From Fibrobacter sp. UWH4 (GTDB taxonomy: Bacteria > Fibrobacterota > Fibrobacteria > Fibrobacterales > Fibrobacteraceae), in assembly GCF_900142475.1 (NCBI RefSeq), contig NZ_FRAY01000007.1, positions 93,930 to 157,929 on the forward strand: a DNA stretch of 64,000 bases, in the 5' to 3' direction. The number at the start of each line of letters is the position of its first letter. The first letter of the stretch is position 1. The notes beneath the pieces were generated by a model. That model worked only from the letters and a program-made list of their open reading frames with translations, was not told the origin of the DNA and did no database searches. Positions 51,697 through 59,871 of the stretch are shown piece by piece. The position numbers were made by a program, and so were the translations under genes.

Positions 51697-52605
51697 TCAC
51701 CTGTACAGGTACGGCAGTTGCCGCATATTGTTGTAGTACAGGATCATTTCCGATTCGGGATTGTCCATGATGTGTTTCGGGTCATCTATACGGATGCAAC
51801 GCACGGGGTAAAGGTACTCGGGTTTAAGCCTTTCCTCTTCCACGATAGACTTCAAGAGTTCCCAATGCCGCGAGGCCGTGTCATTCGGCACAATCACCGA
51901 AGCGAAGGCATCGCTCGTCCACACGACGCTCAGGGTATCCACATATTCAAAGACGCCTTTCTCGCTATTATAATAGCCGGACAGGTTCAAGTCCACGGTA
52001 TCGACCAGGCCCCAGGAGTCGTCATGCGAGCGGGAGCGCAGACGTTTCAGTCCGCTCGGATCCTCCGGATCAACAACCTTGATCGGGGAAAACGTCGGCC
52101 AGTATTGGATTCGGGCGTTACTGGCAATGAACAGCGCCGCATTCTGATGGGCACTCGCGATGTTCCAGCCAGCAGGGCAAACTCGGCCGCGTTCGTATAA
52201 CGGGTAGTAGCGCCCACGTTCGCAAGTAGAATCCAGGCACTTGCTGCACCTGGTTTTGTAACGCAGATTTTCAAGCATCAGGTGAAAGGTCACGGTGTCG
52301 CCCGCCAAAAAGCCGGAGTCATGTTCCGACATGCTACACCCTTTGTAATCGGCGAACTTGAGCACGGTATATTCGTTGCTGTCGCGCGGGTCCACGAAGG
52401 TTTCAAGCTTCTGGAAGTAGTAATTGTCTACGTTCGGGGCAGAACAGTGCGTATAATTCCGCTCCGGTTTCCAGTTGATTTCTACACGGTCAAGCAGCAG
52501 CCTGATCGCAAGCGAACCAACAGATCCGATAATTGCACCCACGACAAAACACAGGAGCACGTGGGCACATTCCTTTAAAAACGATTTTGTCAGAAACTTT
52601 TTCAT
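51697..52605 (-). CDS. Membrane-anchored FISUMP-like protein
   Basis: 302 residues. An N-terminal helix (CAHVLLCFVVGAIIGSVGSLAIRLLL) without lipobox, then a FISUMP-like domain: FVDPRDSNEYTVLKFADY, MLENLRYKT, VCPAGWNIASAHQNAALF and PVRCIRID. Divergent from the other three FISUMP copies and unusual in being helix-anchored. It follows the HExxH membrane protein gene by 18 nt, so the pair is an operon. Confidence 0.7.
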   Translation of the reverse strand: MKKFLTKSFLKECAHVLLCFVVGAIIGSVGSLAIRLLLDRVEINWKPERNYTHCSAPNVDNYYFQKLETFVDPRDSNEYTVLKFADYKGCSMSEHDSGFLAGDTVTFHLMLENLRYKTRCSKCLDSTCERGRYYPLYERGRVCPAGWNIASAHQNAALFIASNARIQYWPTFSPIKVVDPEDPSGLKRLRSRSHDDSWGLVDTVDLNLSGYYNSEKGVFEYVDTLSVVWTSDAFASVIVPNDTASRHWELLKSIVEEERLKPEYLYPVRCIRIDDPKHIMDNPESEMILYYNNMRQLPYLYR

Positions 52606-52623
52606 CAGGACCTCCCCTCGCTC

Positions 52624-53235
52624 TTAACCAAAATACCCGAAACCGAAAAACAGCAGGAACAGCGGCAGAATAAAAATCCACACACCCTGAAAATAGTGTT
52701 CCAGGTCGGAATCGCTCATGGTCGAATGGTCAATCAGCGAAACCACCAGGTACCAGAGCCCGATATATTCCAGCACGGAATGGCCGCCGCTAAAGATGTA
52801 CTGGAGCAGAAGGTAGCCGAGCGTAAAGCCCACCACCGTAGGCGCCACCGCCGAAAGCGCGTGCTGCACCGCCACCATGAACCACGGGCCGCGTGTACAG
52901 TAGCTGATATGCCCCAGGCGTTCGCCGTCGCTTTCGAACATGCAGATTTCGTCGACTTCGGCCCCCGTAATCACGGCAAAGCACAGGTGCGACATCTCGT
53001 GCACGAATGTTCCGGGAAACGTCAGGAAATTCACGAAAAAATAGGCGAAGTCGCGGTTCACCGCCCCGATAATTTCTATCTGCGCGCGTTCCAGCCCATA
53101 CAGGAGAAGCCCCGCAATCACAGGTGCCACGATGACGACCAAAGTCAGAATAACGCTGATGGCCGCAACGGCCCCGATGCCGTTACCCCAGCCGAACCAT
53201 GCGATTATCTGGGACATCGAGGGGAGAGTGAACAT
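52624..53235 (-). CDS. Membrane metalloprotease-like protein (M50-like)
   Basis: 203 residues from the ATG at 53235 (AAGGAGG 6 nt upstream). Five or six hydrophobic segments; TFPGTFVHEMSHLCFAVITG carries HEMSH in a membrane helix, as in site-2-protease relatives, and GHISY follows. No PDZ domain and no clear third-ligand motif. Peptidase activity is possible but not shown. Confidence 0.65.
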   Translation of the reverse strand: MFTLPSMSQIIAWFGWGNGIGAVAAISVILTLVVIVAPVIAGLLLYGLERAQIEIIGAVNRDFAYFFVNFLTFPGTFVHEMSHLCFAVITGAEVDEICMFESDGERLGHISYCTRGPWFMVAVQHALSAVAPTVVGFTLGYLLLQYIFSGGHSVLEYIGLWYLVVSLIDHSTMSDSDLEHYFQGVWIFILPLFLLFFGFGYFG

Positions 53236-53337
53236 GGCGGACCTCCTTGTTTGCGCGCCGGACATTCATATATCGCTTTTTATCCGTCACTAGTAAAACG
53301 ATTTATGGAAAAAATATTTTTTTCTAAATTTGTACGC

Positions 53338-54093
53338 ATGGCAGATAAGAAGAAAATTCTCGTAATGGTCGCAAGTCCGAAAAACGAACGCAGCGGAACC
53401 CTGATTCCGACAAAGGCCTTCGTGGAGGGGCTCGAAGAAAACGGCGACTACGAGAGTGAATACCTTTTTATCGACCGCCTGAACATTAAGCCATGCCGCG
53501 GATGCCTCAGTTGCTGGGGGCGCGAAGACGGCAGCTGCTTCATGAAGGATGACGACGTGCCCTGGGTGCGCGAAAAGCTCACGAACGCCGACATTGTCAT
53601 CTGGAGCTTTCCCCTGTACCTGTTCGGTGTGCCGGGACAGATGAAGGTCCTGATGGACCGCATCGTGGGAATGGTGCACCCCTACATGGGCCAAAAGCTG
53701 AAAGACGGCGTGAACGCGCTGAATTCGAACCTGCACGGGCTGCAATTCCAGAAGGAAGGGCAGAAAATCATCCTGCTTTCGAGCTGCGCCTGGATGGACA
53801 TCGACGTGGTCTACGAACCGATCCGCAAGCAGTTCGACATTATCCTCGGACACGAGGGTTACACACTCATTGCCTGCCCGCAGATGCGCGCGCTCGACCA
53901 CCGCGGAGGCCCGCGCCGCCTGAAAATGCTCCGCGACAAGTACAAGGCCGGCGGCGCGGAACTTGCAAAGACCGGCTCGCTTACGCAAGAAACCATCGAC
54001 CTGCTGCAAAAGCCGCTCTTCAGCGACGACGCCTACGTGACGCTCGTGACCGAGTTCGTCACGCACATGTTCGATCGGCCGGACAACTTCTAA
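53338..54093 (+). CDS. NADPH-dependent FMN reductase / flavodoxin-family protein
   Basis: 251 residues. KKILVMVASPKNERSGTLIPTKAFVEGL is the FMN phosphate loop, CRGCLSCWGREDGSCFMKDD is the Cys-rich segment of iron-sulfur-flavoprotein-like reductases, and IVIWSFPLYLFGVPGQMKVLMDRI completes the fold. No ribosome site before the ATG; an upstream ATG at 53305 is possible. Probably an NAD(P)H:quinone or flavin oxidoreductase. Confidence 0.82.
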   Translation: MADKKKILVMVASPKNERSGTLIPTKAFVEGLEENGDYESEYLFIDRLNIKPCRGCLSCWGREDGSCFMKDDDVPWVREKLTNADIVIWSFPLYLFGVPGQMKVLMDRIVGMVHPYMGQKLKDGVNALNSNLHGLQFQKEGQKIILLSSCAWMDIDVVYEPIRKQFDIILGHEGYTLIACPQMRALDHRGGPRRLKMLRDKYKAGGAELAKTGSLTQETIDLLQKPLFSDDAYVTLVTEFVTHMFDRPDNF

Positions 54094-54142
54094 AGCTTCA
54101 CTAGCGTTTTTTTGTACATTTCCAGGACATTTTTGGACGGCG

Positions 54143-54362
54143 TACCTATAAGCCCCCTTTCCGCAAAGGATTTATAGGTACATTTTTCATTTTCGCATAC
54201 AAATTAACATTCACTACACTGTCGCAAAGGCAAAAAAATACCTATAAACGTACCAACACCATACAGGCTTATAGGTACCAAGGTAAACGCAATACTTGCG
54301 AGAGTCTCCATTTGACCGTTTTCGCACCTATAAACAGGGGCAAAACTTTAATCTTATAGGTA
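54143..54362. repeat. Array of three CCTATAA inverted repeats
   Basis: Three units each consist of YACCTATAAR, about 20 unrelated bases, and YTTATAGGTA: 54143-54180, 54239-54277 and 54325-54362. A half site (CCTATAA) is at 54414-54420. Unit starts are 96 and 86 bp apart. The array sits between two convergent genes, where promoters are not expected. The second unit is followed on the minus strand by TTTTTTT, so it could terminate. Confidence 0.65.
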
Positions 54363-54420
54363 CGTATGGCAAAAATCCGCAAAAAAAAGCTGAAGCGCGC
54401 CTCGAAAACGACCCCTATAA

Positions 54421-54442
54421 GAAAAAACCTGGCAGAGCCAGG
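54421..54442 (-). terminator. Intrinsic terminator beyond element A
   Basis: On the minus strand CCTGGC-tct-GCCAGG is followed by TTTTTTC. Confidence 0.65.
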
Positions 54443-54448
54443 GTTCAT

Positions 54449-54540
54449 GAGCCACAAAGCCCCAAACGCAAAGCTGGGGCGGTGGCGAGAGCGAGCGCTC
54501 GGGGGACATACTTAGCATGACGGGCGCGAGCGGTCTTATA
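54449..54540. ncRNA. Structured repeat element A
   Basis: Plus-strand reading: GAGCCAC, hairpin GCCCC/GGGGC, GTGGCGAGAGCGAG, then a second stem (CGCTCG/CGAGCG), ending GAGCGGTCTTATAAAA. Aligned with elements B (54575) and C (63773), the first stem and its closing pairs change together. Lies between two terminators read on the minus strand. Confidence 0.6.
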
Positions 54541-54569
54541 AAAAGAAAGGCCTCCGCAAAAGCGGAGGC
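54541..54569 (-). terminator. Intrinsic terminator between elements A and B
   Basis: On the minus strand GCCTCCGC-tttt-GCGGAGGC is followed by CTTTCTTTTT. Confidence 0.75.
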
Positions 54570-54574
54570 TTCGT

Positions 54575-54667
54575 GAGCCTCAAACGATTCGTATCAACGA
54601 ATCGTGGAGGCGAGAGTGAGGCGATATCACATTCTTGCATTTACGATAGAGCCGAACGGTCATATAA
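54575..54667. ncRNA. Structured repeat element B
   Basis: Plus-strand reading: GAGCCTC, hairpin CGATTCG-tatcaa-CGAATCG, GAGGCGAGAGTGAGGC, a second weaker stem (GGC..TATC/GATA..GCC), ending GCCGAACGGTCATATAA. Same conserved blocks as A and C with different stem sequences. Follows the rpsI terminator on the minus strand. Confidence 0.65.
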
Positions 54668-54691
54668 GAAAAACCCTGGCAAACGCCAGGG
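54668..54691 (-). terminator. Intrinsic terminator of rplM-rpsI
   Basis: On the minus strand CCCTGGC-gttt-GCCAGGG is followed by TTTTTC, 26 nt past the rpsI stop. Confidence 0.8.
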
Positions 54692-54716
54692 TTTTCCGTA
54701 ATAGCAATTTCGCAGA

Positions 54717-55121
54717 TTAGCGCTTGCTGAACTGGAAGTGCTTACGAGCCTTCTTGCGGCCGAACTTCTTACGTTCAACGGCACGAGAGTCGCGAGTCAT
54801 GAGGCCTTCCTTCTTGAGGGCGGGCTTGACTTCGGCGTCGTTAGCAACCAGTGCGCGGGCAATGCCGAGACGGACAGCGCCCATCTGGCCAGCGATGCCA
54901 CCGCCACGAGCGGTAACTTCGACGTCCCATTCTTCCGCGTTGCCGAGGATGGCGAACGGAAGGTTAGCGATCATGTTCTGCACTTCAGAATGGAAGTAAT
55001 CCTTGAAATCACGACCATTGATAGTGCGCTTGCCGGAACCCGGCTTCAGGATCACAGCGGCGATGGCGTTCTTGCGACGGCCAGTGCCACGGTAGATCTT
55101 CTTATTTTTTGCGGTAGCGAT
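54717..55121 (-). CDS. rpsI: 30S ribosomal protein S9, apparent AUC start
   Basis: 134 residues if started at the ATC at 55121: (start)ATAKNKKIYRGTGRRKNAIA, then VILKPGSGKRTINGRDFKDYF, ending RKKFGRKKARKHFQFSKR. The first ATG/GTG/TTG in frame is a GTG inside the conserved N-terminal strand, which would delete YRGTGRRKNAIAA. GGAGG lies 8 nt before the ATC, and no in-frame standard start lies between it and the ribosome site. Non-AUG, non-GUG starts are rare but known (infC uses AUU). 17 nt after rplM. Confidence 0.9.
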   Translation of the reverse strand: MATAKNKKIYRGTGRRKNAIAAVILKPGSGKRTINGRDFKDYFHSEVQNMIANLPFAILGNAEEWDVEVTARGGGIAGQMGAVRLGIARALVANDAEVKPALKKEGLMTRDSRAVERKKFGRKKARKHFQFSKR

Positions 55122-55138
55122 AGAGGTATCCTCCGTTC

Positions 55139-55567
55139 TTAAAGTTCTACAACTTCAGGTTTCTGCGCGGCGTGCGGATGTTCGGCACCGGCATAGATTT
55201 TGAGCTTCTTGATCATCTTGTGACCGAGAGCGCTGTGCGGGAGCATGCCCCAGATGGCAGCTTCGAGCGGTGCAGTCGGGTGCTTTGCCAAGAGGTCGGC
55301 AAAGTTGATCCAGCGTTCACCGGCAATGTGACCGGTGTGGTGGAAGTACTGCTTCTGCAGAGCCTTGTTGCCGGTAACAGCAACTTTTTCAGCGTTGATC
55401 ACAACCACGAAATCGCCAGTGTCGACGTTCGGGGAGAAGATAGCCTTGTGCTTGCCCATCAGGAGCTTTGCAACTTCAGAGGCAACGCGACCCATAGGCT
55501 TATCGGCGGCGTCCACAAGCTTCCACTTGTGTTCGACGTTCTTCGGGTTTACCGTAATGGTCTTCAT
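55139..55567 (-). CDS. rplM: 50S ribosomal protein L13
   Basis: 142 residues. MKTITVNPKNVEHKWKLVDAADKPMGRVAS, GDFVVVINAEKVAVTGNKALQKQYFHHTG and WGMLPHSALGHKMIKKLKIYAG are diagnostic. Forms the usual rplM-rpsI operon. Confidence 0.97.
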   Translation of the reverse strand: MKTITVNPKNVEHKWKLVDAADKPMGRVASEVAKLLMGKHKAIFSPNVDTGDFVVVINAEKVAVTGNKALQKQYFHHTGHIAGERWINFADLLAKHPTAPLEAAIWGMLPHSALGHKMIKKLKIYAGAEHPHAAQKPEVVEL

Positions 55568-55770
55568 GTAAATCCTTTATTAGTTATTCCGGGGCCGAGT
55601 TGCCCCGTGAAATGCTGCGCTAAATTTAGAAGAAAAAACGCGGCCTTGCAAGGGTAAAAAACTACGATTTTTCAAAAAATCCGCGCCGTTTTCGGCATTT
55701 TCACTCTATCAATTATATCAATTATTTTAATTATATCAGTAAAAATAAACAAACCACCCCATTTTTGACT

Positions 55771-55801
55771 TTAAAAAGTCCCGAAGCGTTCACCTCGGGA
55801 C
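55771..55801 (-). terminator. Intrinsic terminator of first GH10 gene
   Basis: On the minus strand GTCCCGA-ggtgaacgct-TCGGGAC is followed by TTTTTAAAG, 43 nt past the stop. Confidence 0.75.
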
Positions 55802-55843
55802 CCATTTCAGTGGTTGCAATTTTTTGAGTCGAGCGGTCTAGGC

Positions 55844-57616
55844 TTATCTGGTCACTCTTACAGACTGCATCTGGCCGGTGGTGCGGCTGCGCAGGTAATA
55901 GATACCCGAAGCCTTCACCGCGCTAGAGTTCTGGAGGATTTCCTTGGCCGCGTCAAAACCATAGGCCGTGAGCACGCCCATGTGGACACCGTTCTGGTCG
56001 AACACGTGGTAGTCCTGACGGGTGTTATTGACGTATTTAACGGTCTGGGCAATCGGAACTTTGCCCGCGTCGATCTGGAACCAGTCGACATCGATATAGC
56101 CCTTGGCAACTTCCATGGTGAGGATCTGATCCCCTTTTTCAAGCGTAATGGAACCAGAAACTTCATCAAAGGAAGTCCAGGAACTGCCCGTGTATTTCAG
56201 CGTATCCGATACAACCTTGTCGCCGACCTTGAATACCAACGCCCCATCGCCATCTGCAGCAACAGCTGCTTTTAATTTAAATGTTCCACCCGCAGCAGCA
56301 TTTATCGTATACTGGAAATAGTTTCCCGTAGGGTTGCAACCGAGAACAAGCCCGCCATTTTTTTCGCCAATTTTTACGGACGTGCCCTTTCTATATTCCG
56401 TATTCCAGGTATCGTCGCAATCGCCAGACACTGAATACGAATTATTGCCTTTGCCCTTACCCGGGATATCAAAGTCTTCCGCTTCAATCTTCCCTGACAA
56501 GTCAAAAGCCTTGCCCTTGAACGGAGTCTGCGGTTCAGGTTCGACCGGAGTCAATTCGCCCGTAGGAAGTCCCGTGGTGTTGACGCCCTTGTTCGAAGCG
56601 AGGTACTCCTTGAGCCAGGTCATGGCCGGACGGTCCTTGCCATCCTTGATAATACCAGACGTACCGTCATTCCACGTTGCTCCGTAGATGTAACCCCAAA
56701 TGGTGATGCCTGCGATATTTTCATTTTCCATGAAGTAAGAAATCTGTTCGGAGTAACACTTCTTCTGGACATTGGCATCGTTTGTGAAAATATCGTATTC
56801 ACTGATGAACAGCGGAATCTGGGTCTTGTTCCAAATGTCTTCGATGGTACTCTTCAGGGTGCTGAGGCTCAAGCAGGAGCCGCCACCACCGGTACCACCC
56901 TGGCCACCGCCCTGGCTCATCATGTCGTGAGCCTGCAGGCCGTAGGCATCCACCGGAGCCCCCGCCTTCTTCAGTTTCTGAATAAGGTCGATACCTTCGT
57001 TCTTCTGCCACTGCACCGTGTTGTAGTCGTTATAAATGAGGATTGCATCCGGCCAACGTTCGCGGGCCATTCTGAACGCTTCGGCAACGAATTCGTAGTT
57101 GCCCTTATCACCGCCGAGGGCGGCAATAATGTTGTTGTTGCCTTGCGGGCCGTAATTGGAATGGTACTTGCCATCACTTGTCTTGATAGCTTCGTTCACC
57201 ACGTCGATCATTTCGAGATCGGGGTAATGCTGCTTGACGGCATCCATCCAATTGGTGATGGCCTTCTTGGTTTCGTCAGCACTGAGACCATTCAGCCAGC
57301 TCGGGTACTGGGAACCCCACACGAGAGCATGAAACTTGAAGTGTCCGCCGTTGTTCTTTGCCCAGTTATAGGCAGCATCACAACCACCCCAATTGAATTT
57401 GCCGCGAGAACCTTCGATAGAGGCCCACTTACATTCGTTTTCTGCTGTAATCTGGTTCCACAACTGCGTAAAGTCGCTACGAACCTGGGTATGAGTTGTA
57501 ATGTTACCGACGAACTTGGCTGCTCCGTCGGCTAGTCCTGGGCCTGCAAAAGAGAAGGTTGACATCGCAAATGCGACTGCAGCAACCTTCGTTGCTGTAG
57601 AGATTATCTTTTTCAT
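55844..57616 (-). CDS. GH10 xylanase with CBM6 and C-terminal sorting-type domain
   Basis: About 590 residues from the ATG at 57616 (AAGGA 8 nt upstream). Signal peptide ends FSFAGPGLA. The GH10 barrel has HALVWGSQYPSW, acid/base Glu142 in DVVNEAI and nucleophile Glu273 in FISEYD. Between AHDMM and the nucleophile lies a glycine-rich insert (SQGGGQGGTGGGGS). CBM6 at about 375-510 (KIEAEDFDIPGKG, VDWFQIDAG) should bind xylan. The tail QDYHVFDQNGVHMGVLTAYGF... is shared with the next two genes and may be an export signal. F. succinogenes has a comparable xylanase gene cluster (recalled). Confidence 0.92.
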   Translation of the reverse strand: MKKIISTATKVAAVAFAMSTFSFAGPGLADGAAKFVGNITTHTQVRSDFTQLWNQITAENECKWASIEGSRGKFNWGGCDAAYNWAKNNGGHFKFHALVWGSQYPSWLNGLSADETKKAITNWMDAVKQHYPDLEMIDVVNEAIKTSDGKYHSNYGPQGNNNIIAALGGDKGNYEFVAEAFRMARERWPDAILIYNDYNTVQWQKNEGIDLIQKLKKAGAPVDAYGLQAHDMMSQGGGQGGTGGGGSCLSLSTLKSTIEDIWNKTQIPLFISEYDIFTNDANVQKKCYSEQISYFMENENIAGITIWGYIYGATWNDGTSGIIKDGKDRPAMTWLKEYLASNKGVNTTGLPTGELTPVEPEPQTPFKGKAFDLSGKIEAEDFDIPGKGKGNNSYSVSGDCDDTWNTEYRKGTSVKIGEKNGGLVLGCNPTGNYFQYTINAAAGGTFKLKAAVAADGDGALVFKVGDKVVSDTLKYTGSSWTSFDEVSGSITLEKGDQILTMEVAKGYIDVDWFQIDAGKVPIAQTVKYVNNTRQDYHVFDQNGVHMGVLTAYGFDAAKEILQNSSAVKASGIYYLRSRTTGQMQSVRVTR

Positions 57617-57639
57617 AATCCGCATCCTTTTTGAGTTTT

Positions 57640-57659
57640 ATCCCAAAACCTCTATAAAT
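57640..57659 (-). promoter_or_regulatory. Shared leader/-10 motif of GH10 gene 1
   Basis: On the minus strand ATTTATAGAGGTTTTGGGAT; the equivalent before GH10 gene 2 at 59714-59734 is ATTTATAATGG followed by TTTTTGGGAT. Position about 25-45 nt upstream of the start and strong conservation suggest a common promoter and 5' leader. Confidence 0.45.
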
Positions 57660-57730
57660 ATACTCCATAATATGCGTTATAGCATGTAAAAATAAATTTA
57701 TTCGTAATGGCTAGTACTCTTTTTTCGTCA

Positions 57731-57762
57731 AAAAAACAAGCCCCGGTGCATTCGCCCCGGGA
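57731..57762 (-). terminator. Terminator of second GH10 gene
   Basis: On the minus strand CCCGG-ggcgaatgca-CCGGG is followed by GCTTGTTTTTTT. The bases between it and the stop (GTTGTTTGGTGTATTGAGT on the plus strand) recur at 59847-59865 after the third gene. Confidence 0.6.
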
Positions 57763-57823
57763 CCCGTTGTTTGGTGTATTGAGTATGTAAAAGAGAGAAT
57801 TGCTACAGGCCTACACCGACCTA

Positions 57824-59680
57824 TTACTTTGCAATGCGGACAGCCTGCATCTTACCCGTGGTACGGCTGCGCAGGTAGTAAATACCGGACGCCTTGATGT
57901 CGTTGGAAGTCTTGAGAATTTCCTTGGCGGCATCGAAACCGTAAGCCCTGAGCACGCCCATGTGGACACCGTTCTGGTCGAACACGTGGAAGTCCTGACG
58001 GGCATTGTTGTCAAGCTTAATGTTCTGCTGAACAAACTGCGGTTCTTCATCCTTCTCAATCGGTTCAGGGTCAGTTGCATCCTTACCCTTCACGAAGGTG
58101 AAGTAGTCTATATCGAACCAGTCGCCGGTTACATCCATGCGGAGAACGTGCTTACCAGCCGGGAGAGTCACATTGGCAGAGACCTTGTTGTAATCGTCGT
58201 AGTTTTCTTCACCAGAAGATGCCTGCGGAACAGAAATCTTGTCGGTGAGTTCCTTACCATCCAAGGACATCTGGAAACTAGAAGTATTGTTTGCAGAAGC
58301 AACGGCCGCAAAGAAGGTATAGTCGCCCGCTTCGCTCACGTTGATCGTGTATTCCAGCCAATCACCGGTCTGGTTGTAGCCCACGACAATGCGGTCGCCA
58401 CTCTTCTTGTACAGGTCTACGCCCGTATCTTTACGGTAGTCGCTATCGCCATGGTTTTCGGAATCGTCACCATAGGATTCGTTGCTCGTACCGTCTTCGT
58501 TCTTGCCCTTGCCCGGAACGTCGAAATCTTCGGCCTGGATCTTGCCCGGAACAGCGAAGGCTTCGCCCTTGAACGGGAGCTGCGGTTCAGGTTCAACCGG
58601 AGTAATAACGCCTGTTTCGAGGCCGGTCGTGTTGACGCCCTTGTTCTTGGAGAGGTAATCCTTGAGCCATGTCATAGCGGCACGATCCCTGCCGTCCTTG
58701 ATAATACCGGAACAGCCTCTTGCCGTACCGTTACAATCCAGCCAGGTATTACCGTAGATGTAACCCCAAATGGTGATACCGGCAACATGTTCATTTTCCA
58801 TGAAGTAGGAAATCTGTTCCTGATAGCACTGCTTCTGAACGTTATCGTCGGTGCTAGCGATATCGTATTCAGAAATGAACAGCGGGATCTGGGTCTTGTT
58901 CCAAATTTCTTCGATGGTGCTCTTGAGCGTATTGATGCTCAAGCAGGAGCCACCACCACCGGTACCGCCAGCGCCACCGCCCTGGCTCATCATGTCATGA
59001 GCCTGCAAGCCGTAACCATCGACCGGAGCACCGTTTTTCTTGATGGTCTGGATAAGCTGAATGCCCTGATCCTTGTTCCACTGGACGGTGTTGTAGTCGT
59101 TATAGATGAGGATTGCCTTCGGCCAACGTTCGCGGGCCATCTTGAAGGCCGTGGTCACGAAGGTGTAGTCGCCGTTGTTGTCGCCACCGAGAGCCTGGAT
59201 AATCTTTGTGTTGGGGTAACCGGAATGGTACTGGTTGTTGCCGGTACGGATAGCCTCGTTCACCACGTCGATCATTTCGAGATCGGGGAATTCCTTCTGA
59301 ACGGCATCGAACCAAGCGGTAATGGCCTTCTTGGTTTCGTCAACGCTCAAGTTGCCCAGCCAGTTCGGGTACTGGGAGCCCCACACCAGAGCGTGGAACT
59401 TGAAATGGCCTCCGTTCTGCTTGGCCCAGTTATAGGCATTTCTACAACCAGAAAAGTTGTAACGCCCACGGGTGCCTTCGATAGAAGCCCACTTACATTC
59501 GTTTTCAGCCGTAATCTGGTTCCAATAGGTACCAAAATCCGAACGAACCTGGCCATTCGTAGTAATATTACCGACGAATTTCGCAGCGCCATCGGCAAGA
59601 CCCGGGCCTGCAAAAGAGAAGGTTGACGCCGCGAGAGCAAGCACCAAAGCCTTTGTAGTTGAAGAAAGAGGCTTTTTCAT
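57824..59680 (-). CDS. GH10 xylanase with CBM6 and sorting-type domain
   Basis: About 618 residues from the ATG at 59680. Same modules as the gene at 55844-57616: signal peptide (AASTFSFAGPGLA), GH10 with DVVNEAI and FISEYDIAS, glycine-rich insert (SQGGGAGGTGGGGS), CBM6 (KIQAEDFDVPGKG ... FDIDYFTFVKG) and tail QDFHVFDQNGVHMGVL. Its CBM6 is closer to that of the third gene (DDSENHGDSDYRKDTGVDLY in both). Product of tandem duplication. Confidence 0.93.
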   Translation of the reverse strand: MKKPLSSTTKALVLALAASTFSFAGPGLADGAAKFVGNITTNGQVRSDFGTYWNQITAENECKWASIEGTRGRYNFSGCRNAYNWAKQNGGHFKFHALVWGSQYPNWLGNLSVDETKKAITAWFDAVQKEFPDLEMIDVVNEAIRTGNNQYHSGYPNTKIIQALGGDNNGDYTFVTTAFKMARERWPKAILIYNDYNTVQWNKDQGIQLIQTIKKNGAPVDGYGLQAHDMMSQGGGAGGTGGGGSCLSINTLKSTIEEIWNKTQIPLFISEYDIASTDDNVQKQCYQEQISYFMENEHVAGITIWGYIYGNTWLDCNGTARGCSGIIKDGRDRAAMTWLKDYLSKNKGVNTTGLETGVITPVEPEPQLPFKGEAFAVPGKIQAEDFDVPGKGKNEDGTSNESYGDDSENHGDSDYRKDTGVDLYKKSGDRIVVGYNQTGDWLEYTINVSEAGDYTFFAAVASANNTSSFQMSLDGKELTDKISVPQASSGEENYDDYNKVSANVTLPAGKHVLRMDVTGDWFDIDYFTFVKGKDATDPEPIEKDEEPQFVQQNIKLDNNARQDFHVFDQNGVHMGVLRAYGFDAAKEILKTSNDIKASGIYYLRSRTTGKMQAVRIAK

Positions 59681-59713
59681 ACCACACATCCTTTTTTTTG
59701 TTTTGATGGTTTC

Positions 59714-59734
59714 ATCCCAAAAACCATTATAAAT
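59714..59734 (-). promoter_or_regulatory. Shared leader/-10 motif of GH10 gene 2
   Basis: Counterpart of 57640-57659. A further motif, GTGGATATATTGTCC on the minus strand (around 59780-59797), also recurs before the third GH10 gene as GTGGATTTATTGTCC (around 61838-61853); it is a candidate regulator site. Confidence 0.4.
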
Positions 59735-59819
59735 CTATTCCTAAAAAAGGCCGATTTTTCTCCATCAGGGCGGATTGTCATGGACAATATATCCACGGTG
59801 TCGTAAACAAAAAGAAACA

Positions 59820-59844
59820 AGTTCCGGCGCATTCGCCCCGGAAC
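59820..59844 (-). terminator. Intrinsic terminator of third GH10 gene
   Basis: On the minus strand GTTCCGG-ggcgaatgcg-CCGGAAC is followed by TTGTTTCTTTTT. Confidence 0.75.
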
Positions 59845-59871
59845 CCGTTGTTTGGTGTATTGAGTTTAAAA

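Noticed and set aside
54421..54667. tRNA or integron attC site for elements A and B
   Set aside because: No cloverleaf or CCA end, and no R/L box core sites; the conserved parts do not match either class.
57800..59626. 608-codon plus-strand frame opposite the second GH10 gene
   Set aside because: Antisense shadow; the GH10-CBM6 reading on the minus strand is unambiguous.
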